Assembly (NCBI GenBank): GCA_930367215.1
Contig: OV884060.1
Span: 13,906,001 to 13,970,000 of the forward strand
Direction of reading: 5' to 3'
Source: Pollenia angustigena
Taxonomy: Eukaryota; Arthropoda; Insecta; Diptera; Polleniidae
Length of the DNA stretch: 64,000 bases
Each line of letters starts with the position of its first letter. The first letter of the stretch is position 1. Shown in pieces: positions 56,611 to 64,000 of this stretch. The notes beneath the pieces were generated by a model that was not told where the DNA came from, made no database searches, and saw only the letters and a program-made list of their open reading frames with translations. The position numbers and the translations under genes were made by a program.

Positions 56611-58026
56611 ACCTTAAAGTGTAATCAATTCATATACAGATACAAAACTGTTAAAGCCACAACTTTTGGAAGGCTTTTTATCAATTGGTAATGCCAGTGG
56701 TAATCTTCTAAGACGTGCATCCATATAACAGGATGGTTTTAACATTTTAATTTAATATTCTGAGCCTGGTCCGTAGGCGTAAGTTGTTCTTCTGCCAAAC
56801 CGGCGCCAAAATTCCAAATGATGTTGCTGCTCTGCTGACCTTAGCTTCTTTTTTTATTAAAAATAATATTTTTTTTCAACAAATTTTTTTAGAATTCTTG
56901 ATTTTTCCGTACCAAACATATTTTTTTTTTTTTTTTTTGTTTTAAACAACATATTTACTCAATTTTGGCAACATGTTTAGCAACACTACTAATTCTAATT
57001 TAATTGCCGGATTTATGTACACCACAAATTCTGAATTCCTGACTAATTTTATGCTTTCGCAACAAACTTATAATCAATTTAGTTTTATCTCATTTATTAT
57101 TTAAAAGAATATACGAGTGTATGCACGTTTGTTTGACCAGATCAAGACCATCTTTTTCTGCTTTTAATTTTAATTTAAAAAACAAAACTTTTTTCTCATC
57201 TTATAATTTATTGAGATTTTCATTAATCAAACGCATAACATCACAAACATTAAACCATCTGCATACATACACAATAATTTATTTAATTATAAGTTTTATG
57301 AAAATAAAAAATAAGTGAGAGAGCGAGAAAACGAAAAGAACAGCGAAAACTAAAAAAATCCTATAAACATGTTTAAAAAAAATATTCACAAGTCTACACT
57401 CCACTACAAAACGCACTTTAATGCCCACAGTCCTGGATAGTTAGCCAACGTTTAACAGGAATTTGTTTGTGTTTAATATTCTTTTTTGCTCATTTTTTTA
57501 ATTTCGTTAAATAGCCAATATACAACAACTGCAATAAAAACAGAAAATAAATAATATTAAACAACAACATCTCAGCAAAAACAGAAGAAAATATTTAAGA
57601 ACAAAAACAACTACAACTAAAAAATCAAAGAGTCCCAAAGTCAACTGATTTATGAAGTATAATTACAATACAATGAATGAAGCAGCAATATGAGAATGTG
57701 TGCTTGTATGTGTGGAAGGAAACGAATGAATCCACCACAAGATAATGAACATTAAAAAAATATTTTATAATAAAATAAAGCAAAAGAAGGGCAGAGGAAT
57801 AAGAAAAAAAAACTACTTATAATGAAGATTAAAAATTCCTTAAAAGCAGGTTATAATCCTTTTTTAAATTTATCAACCGAATGGAGTTTTAGAGGAGACT
57901 GTAGGAAGAGGTCGACTTAAACGATGCGTTACAATGAGAACCAAAGAAAAATATATCGCAAATGCACTGTTTTCAATTAAAATATTTTCAGTATTCTTTA
58001 AAGTAATTTGTGTATATGTAACTTAT
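56611..58026. other. AT-rich interval, no gene
   Basis: T tract at about 56,920-56,938. One GCAACATGTTTAGCAAC word at about 56,970. No convincing frame. Confidence 0.45.
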
Positions 58027-58843
58027 CACACAGAAAAAAATCAAGTTAAAAACGTCGAAAACAAGGTTGATTTAAATTTTTTCGGTGGTGATTTTGCTTC
58101 ATACGGGTTTCATGTTAATTCAACCTGATTTTACAATAACTGCGAACATGATATAACTATAATTCATGTTAATTTAACATTCAGTAAAGTTAGAGCAAAA
58201 TGTAATTTATATTGAAATAACAATCGGAATCACGTTGAATAAAAGTTATTTCCAGTTGAAACAACGTGAATTTCATGTAGAATCAAATGGGTTTGAGTGT
58301 ATTTTAACAGTGTGAAGAAGCTTCAGACAACATTAGCATTTTTGTAAGAATAATTCAAAACCCTGTAACACATGTTTCACTTATTTTGTATTCTCCTTTG
58401 TTAACAGAAGCATCAGCAGAATCGCCCGATATGGTCATCATTCTACTTTGAAAACTTGATGCACTATTTAAATAAACAATTTCAATTAAAAGAATACGGG
58501 AATTGTCTTCTTTTTATAACATATTTTAAAAGTGAAAATAAAAAATGTACATAATTAAGTAGGTATGTATGTTAATTTAACAAGATAAACTTTTGATTTT
58601 AATACAAAACAGGTTTTTATGGGTTCAATATTGAATCCAGATTTATTTATATTTTAATATTTTTTTTTTTTATTTTTTTAACAGTGAATAAACGTAATTT
58701 AAGGTTATTTTGATATTTTTTATTAAAAATTAATATGAAATAATGATAAATTTAAGTAAAGGGCATAATTTTTCTGAAATTTAACATGATTCTCAATCAA
58801 CATTTTTCCATGTTAATTTTACATGGGTATTTTTTTCTGTGTG
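58027..58843. mobile_element. CACACAGAAAAAAAT MITE, copy 1
   Basis: Ends CACACAGAAAAAAATC and ATTTTTTTCTGTGTG. The interior is collinear with 59,478-60,290 (GGTTGATTTAA, TGATTTTGCTTCAT, GAAACAACGTGAATTTC, AGAAGCATCAGCAGAAT, AACAGGTTTTTATGG). Target duplication unclear. Confidence 0.75.
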
Positions 58844-59477
58844 TAGTCGTTTATGGACCAATTTTTTTAATTTATTTTTGCCAGTCAGTGTTGCCATTAG
58901 GATACGAAAGATACATTTTTCGTATCTTTTGATGGCTTTACGTACCATGTATAATCCTGACATTTTTCGTATCTTTTGAATCTGTGTGCAAAATGTACTA
59001 AAACTTAATAAGACTGATCATCGTAACTGAATCAATACTTATACAATAGCAGCTTTCATAATGGTGAAAGAAAACATTGAGGATGTTTCAACATACAATT
59101 CACCTAAATCGAGGAATACAAGTAGTGCGAAGTGGTTCGGAGGAAATATGAATATCTTTTATTTTCAGGAAATTTATATGAACTTTTTGATATAATCTTG
59201 GTATTAATGACTTAACTCGTATATTAATTTTTACAAAAATGAATTTGTTTCAATAACATCCAAAGATAGTTACATATAATTAATTTCAATGATTGCTTAT
59301 TTTTTTTTAATTTCATTCCTAATATTTATGACTTAAATAAATATAAAAATAAATTTATATGATATCATCAGGGCTGCCAGATAAATTTGTGAGGAAATCT
59401 TCAGTTTCCTGAGAAAAAATAAAAAAAATCGTCTCTATCCTTTCGAAAAAATCGTTGTGGGAATCGTTTAAGACGTG

Positions 59478-60290
59478 CACACAGAAAAAAATCAATGTAA
59501 ATTCGTTCAAAACAAGGTTGATTTAACATTTTTCAGTAGTGATTTTGCTTCATTGTTGTTTCATGTTAATTTAACATGATTTTACAATAACTTGCGAACA
59601 ACATTTTTTTCTTTTAAAATAACTATAATTCATGTTAATTTAACATTGCAGTAAAGTTAGAGCAATATGTAATTAACATTGAAATGACAATCCGAATTAC
59701 GTTGAATGAAAGTTATTTAAAGTTGAAACAACGTGAATTTCATGTAGAATCAAATTGGTTGGAGTGTGATATAACAGTGTGAAGACAACATATGCATTTA
59801 TTTAAGAATAATTCAAAACACTTACCCCTGCAACACATGTTTCACTTATTTTGTATCTGCTTTGTTAACAGAAGCATCAGCAGAATGGCCCGATATCGTT
59901 TTCGTCATCATTCTACTTTGAAAACTTAATGTACTATTTAACTAAATAATTTTAATTAAAAGAATACGGGAATTGTCTTCTTTTTATAACATATTTTAAA
60001 CATGAAAATAAAAAGATGTACATACTTAAGTGTGCATGCATGTTAATTTAACAAGATAAGCTTTTGATTTTAATATAAAACAGGTTTTTATGGATTCAAT
60101 ATTGAACAATGTTATTTTAACAGTGAATAATATTAAATAAACGTGATTTAAGATTATTTTAATATTTTTCATTTAAAATTAATATGAAATAATGATAAAT
60201 TTAAATAATGGGCATACTTTTGCAGAAATTTACTATGATTCTCAATCAACATTTCGCCATGTTATTTTAACATTGGTATTTTTTTCTGTG
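59478..60290. mobile_element. CACACAGAAAAAAAT MITE, copy 2
   Basis: Ends CACACAGAAAAAAATCAATG and GGTATTTTTTTCTGTG; most of the length matches copy 1 at 58,027-58,843 in the same orientation. It lies inside the CAGGGCTGCC element. Confidence 0.75.
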
Positions 60291-60351
60291 AGTGGGTAAA
60301 GATATTCTAACGAGAATTTCATGTCAAGAATCGTTTGAGACTCATGTAGAT

Positions 60352-62289
60352 TAGGGTGTCCCAAAAATTTTTTTTGTCAGAGGCTCAAGCATAATTTGAA
60401 AGCTTATAGGTTCCAGTATTTTTGAATTTTTTTTTTTTTTTTGATTTTTAGGAAGAGGTTTAGAGGTCGCGCAAATCAAGTCTTTGTTAAAAATCTGGTT
60501 TTTCGGCCTTTTTTCAAACTTGACTCATAACTTTGTCAATAACCACGTTCATTAAATTTTTTGACCGAATATTTCTAATGAAAATTTCCCAAACTTTATT
60601 TCCATATGCAAAAACTTTAAGTTCCGGCAATATTTTTGTCCATTTCGATTCCACATATTCAGTTCTTTTGTAATTTTTTAACAAATTCTGTATATAACGG
60701 TTTATTACTTTTCAAATTTATATGAAAGGTATAAAAACTAGTGACGCGATTTTTAATGCCGATAAGTTCTACACAATTAAGGAAAACAAAAATGGAATTT
60801 TATCCTACAGTTTCCGAGTTACACTATTTTTATAGGTTGTACCTTAAAAATGGTGATACTTTTTTCGTTATAATTTTTGTATATTTCCATTAATTTTTAT
60901 AGTTACGTTTTAACTGTCATTAACTTCTGACATTTATTGATCTAAACCGTTACACGCTGTCATTTTCACTTTCTATTTTATTTGTGCTCCAGGAGCTATC
61001 AATCGGGCTCGCTGGATAATGAAAATTATATATTCTTTGAAAATATGCATTTCCCGAAACTAGTTGCATTCTTATATAGACAAATCAACAGTTGATGCCT
61101 TGCTTGAATTTAGTTCATTTATTTTAAGAATAAATATCAAATATTGGTTCCTCTGCCAGTGCCTTCGATACGCTCCTCTCAATGATCTGAGGCTATTAAA
61201 GGAATTGGATAGTTATAAAATTATTAATAAAGCAGTTGCAAAAGCCTCGCTTTAACTTTTCTAGGTCATCAGTGGTACTATACTCCAAATTTGGCTGCCC
61301 CAGCGTTTTTTGATGAACGTATCGACACCCAAACTTAGCACTTAATGACAAAAAAAAACTTGCAGATACTCCATGCAGCGATTATGAATTAGCAAATGTA
61401 ACTTTAACAGAAGAAAACTTTAGAAATAAAGAAATTCAACAATTCATTTCAAAAGCCAGTCTAACTTTTTTTGAAGCTTGCAATATTTCAATCGATTTTT
61501 TAAAAATAGATCCACAGAATTGGAAAGCCAACAAGTCATTTCAAGAGGCAAAAGAAAAAGTTCAACAATTACAAGTAGTAAATGATGTGGCAGAACGAGA
61601 TGTGGCTTTGGCTTAAACTTATATTAATGTCAAAACTTCTGAAACTGATTACCAGAATTTATTGCAAGGTATATAACTACATCGCAAGAACCGCAATAAA
61701 TGATTTTTCACAGAGCAAAAGAAAAGTTTTTTTTTTTTTTTGTTGATTGGGTAAGATTGGTGAACTGGCAAACAGCTTATAATAACAAATACTGGGTATA
61801 AAGAAAAAAACGGCTATAACTCAGGAACGGTAAGAACAAATTTAAAAATTGTTTACTCATATTAATAAGAATTAATTTGTCTTTCAAACTGCATAATTAG
61901 TTTTTTTCGTTTTTATTTAAACTTAAAAAGTTGTAAAGCGTTATTACAAAATTTTTTTTAAAAAATTACGAAAAATTGTAATTAAGGGTATCTAAATGAG
62001 TAAACTCATCACCAAAACATATAATTTTTCACACAGGAATAAAGCTTGGATATTTTTCTTTAAAACTGTTTCCTCAGCAGTGAAGAAACTCGTGGTATTA
62101 ACCAAGTTATGAGTAAAGTTAAAAAAAGGCCGAAAACTCCGTTTTTTTATGATAACTCCATTTGCGCGACCTCTAAACCTATTCCGAAAATTCTTAAAAA
62201 AAAAACCAAAAATACTTTACCCTATAATCTTTTAAATTTTAATTGAGCACCTATGAAATCAGAAAGAAAAATTTTTTTGGGACACCCTA
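60352..62289. mobile_element. Third-level element, TAGGGTGTCCC ends
   Basis: 1,938 bp, ends TAGGGTGTCCCAAAAA and its inverse, flanked by a perfect 8-bp ATGTAGAT (60,344-60,351; 62,290-62,297). The inverted similarity extends about 250 bp inward (AGAGGTTTAGAGGTCGCGC at about 60,446 and its inverse near 62,165). An 8-bp duplication allows hAT or P-like superfamilies; the ends alone do not decide. It carries protein-like remnants at 61,064-61,616. Confidence 0.85.
61064..61616 (+). pseudogene. Transposon-encoded protein remnant, class not established
   Basis: Three frames in succession carry sequence that looks coding rather than random: 61,064-61,255 (LLKELDSYKIINKAVAKASL), 61,261-61,338 (GHQWYYTPNLAAPAFFDERI, then a stop) and 61,380-61,616 (DYELANVTLTEENFRNKEI, then FEACNISIDFLK, ANKSFQEAKEKV and VNDVAERDVALA, then a stop). 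The order WYYTP-LA-FFDE followed further on by VNDVAER is familiar to me from uncharacterised insect proteins probably encoded by mobile elements, but I cannot name the family. Frameshifts near 61,255 and 61,340 and stops show decay. Position inside a TIR element with an 8-bp duplication suggests the C-terminal half of its transposase. Confidence 0.6.
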
Positions 62290-63169
62290 ATGTAGATATT
62301 CTCTTACAAATCGTGAATTGCTCGCCGTATAATTGTTGAAAAGGTTCATTCGATGATGCTTTGACGAAAGATAAACAAAGTTTAACATTGTTGTTTAAGT
62401 ACTCTGAAAATAATGAAAGATTTTCTTCAGACTTGCATATTATAGCCGAACATAAACAAAAGTGGCACGCTTTGCAATTGTAAAACCCGATTTTGACAGC
62501 TTATTTAATAGTAAAGTTTGCCGCTACTGCTTATTAATAATGGCAATTTAGCTATTTTTTGGTCAATCGAACGTTTTTATTGCTATTTTTATATATAAGT
62601 TGTGGGTTTTATTAAACCAAAAAGCTATCACTACTGTTCGTGCCACAACGTTGACGCTCTTGCTTTGGTATGGCATATCAGCGTAAAACCTAAGCGAAAG
62701 AAAACTTTCCGGCTCCCGCTCTTGTTAACGTATGGCTGTTAAATATTCCAAGATAAAAAAACGAAATTGTCAGAAAATGTAATGTTTTATTCAGACTTTG
62801 GAGACGGAAAAAATCGTCACTTTTTAGAAAAAAATCAGCAAATCGGCAATTTGCTAATTTCGTAACAAAAAATCGACAAAATGGCGATAAATCGTCAAAT
62901 CTGGCAGCCCTGGAGTATGAAATAAAAATGTTATGTTAATAAATGTTAAACGTTGAAATTGGACTTAACATTTTTTTTTTAATGTATCTTTTTGGGAAAA
63001 AGTGTATCTTTTTGAAAACTAAAATGAATATATCTCGAAATTTCACTGGCAACACTGTTGCCAGTATCCTACTAAGTTCGTGTAAGATGAAACTGAAAAA
63101 ATATGCTTATAAATTTAAAGTGCACTGGGAAAAGTTAAGGTGGATGGGTTTTTTTAATTTTAAAATTTG

Positions 63170-64000
63170 TTTGTCGTGCTTAATTCCCAATTTTTCTTCT
63201 TTCTTTATAAAAACACTGAAATTTGTTGTTGAATTAAACTTGAATTCCCTTAAGGGATAATCTATTCCTATGCGTATTTCACTGGTTGCTTAGGCCAGAT
63301 CATCAGGAAACTTCATCAAAAGATTTTAGAAAAACTAAAGATATTATACAAATACAACTGTTAAGCGAATAAGAATTATAAGCAACAGTTTTACTTGTTA
63401 CAATATCAAAGCTTAAACAAAAACAACAACAATAAACAGTGAGTTTATCTTTTCTTACATTCTCCACTACAAATGGTTGGTATTCCTCCAACATTAGTAG
63501 TAGTTGTAAGTAGTTTAAGAAAAAACAAAATGAAAACTAAAACAACTGGCAAAAGCATGTTGCCAGTTTCAGTTTTTTTAAGCCGTGTTTATTGTCAAAG
63601 TAATTTTTTGGAAAACAAAATTTTTAATAAACAAGATTTTGTTTGCCGTGCTTAATTCCAAATTTTTATTCTTGTTTATTAAAAGTTTGTATTCCCAAAA
63701 ATTACTTTGAGAACTATCCATCATATTTCAGTCATTTATACACTGATCTGGCTGAATTTCAACAGCGAATGTTAATGTGAAAAAAGGAAAATTAAAAAAA
63801 AAACTCATTTTTTGTACCGTAAAAATTCATAAAAAATAAAAATGCGACAAAAATCCCTGGGTTGGTCTAAACGCATTTAGCTTAACATATTTCGAATGAA
63901 ATGAGGCTTATTTCATTGTAGTCGGTGCAAAACTTTTGATTTTATTAACAATTTACTGAGAAAACTGAACAAAAAAGTTTTTTCCTTTCTTTCCAAAATT
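63170..64000. repeat. Repeat block shared with 0-0.2, 2.2 and 5.7-5.85 kb
   Basis: 63,180-63,285 is the inverse of the window start. 63,715-63,790 carries a DINE-like CTGATCTGGCTGAATTTCAAC block. 63,855-64,000 is the inverse of about 5,720-5,850. The frames here (63,303-63,655) are not credible genes. Confidence 0.6.

Larger units (their letters stand above)
59369..62912. mobile_element. Second-level element, CAGGGCTGCCAGAT ends
   Basis: CAGGGCTGCCAGAT at the left and ATCTGGCAGCCCTG at the right are exact inverses. Sub-terminal AAAAAATCGTTG and AAAAATCGACAAAATGGCG words suit one element. No clear 8-bp duplication (GATATCAT left, GAGTATGA right). The ends resemble those of the hAT-like element at 53,551. 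Confidence 0.7.
58886..63057. mobile_element. Outer hAT-like element of a four-level nest
   Basis: Starts CAGTGTTGCCATTAGG and ends CACTGGCAACACTG, flanked by a perfect 8-bp TTGCCAGT (58,878-58,885; 63,058-63,065). Its own DNA is about 58,886-59,368 and 62,913-63,057 and has GTATCTTTT words on both sides. The rest is later insertions. Confidence 0.85.

Noticed and set aside
62943..63260. 105-codon frame
   Set aside because: Spans the right end of the outer hAT-like element and a dispersed repeat; not a gene.

Overview
This 64 kb window reads as non-coding DNA from a dipteran fly. It is strongly AT-rich, it has long A/T tracts, CA/GT and CAA/CAG microsatellites, and it is full of fly-type transposable elements. 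These include DINE-1/Helentron-like repeats carrying GACAGACGGACATGG tracts, Jockey-like and other non-LTR retrotransposon fragments, and piggyBac, Tc1/mariner-like, hAT-like and Harbinger/Tourist-like DNA elements. A higher (calyptrate-type) fly is likely but this is inference. I found no host protein-coding exon, rRNA or functional tRNA gene. Every protein-like stretch I could recognise belongs to a transposon, and all of them look damaged.

Layout. 0-10 kb: repeat mosaic (DINE-like copies, a TATCGA-rich MITE in two opposite copies, a CGGCCTTCGGCCGG hairpin element, a Jockey reverse-transcriptase remnant, and a DINE-like element with four 153-bp central repeats). 10-22 kb: mostly low-copy AT-rich DNA with a tRNA-derived SINE-like family (about 10.1 and 14.9 kb), a 315-bp tandem array at 16-17 kb, and the start of a domain rich in the 12-bp palindrome GCAACATGTTGC. 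22.1-27.7 kb: one DINE-like element interrupted by a stack of Tc1-like, hAT-like, piggyBac and long-TIR elements, some with further insertions. 28-44 kb: the palindrome-rich domain continues, with a decayed LINE, an 8-bp-TSD element, a TWA-TSD MITE family, a segmental duplication of the 18.7-19.4 kb block, and a 102-bp tandem array. 45.8-47.3 kb: a satellite of about 19-bp AAAGTCACTTTT units containing an inversion. 51.5-52.9 kb: a 5'-truncated LINE with a 428-codon open frame, a 9-bp target duplication and a poly(A) tail. 53-55.2 kb: small hAT-type elements, two of them nested. 55.2-56.6 kb: a hAT transposase pseudogene. 58-63.1 kb: four DNA elements nested inside one another.

The two things most worth attention are the bounded cluster of GCAACATGTTGC palindromes between about 13.6 and 43.8 kb, which fits no single repeat family I can define, and the set of nested transposons whose target duplications let the order of insertion be read directly. 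No pathway or operon logic applies. The genes present are transposon genes, and the non-repetitive middle section could be a large intron or an intergenic regulatory region.
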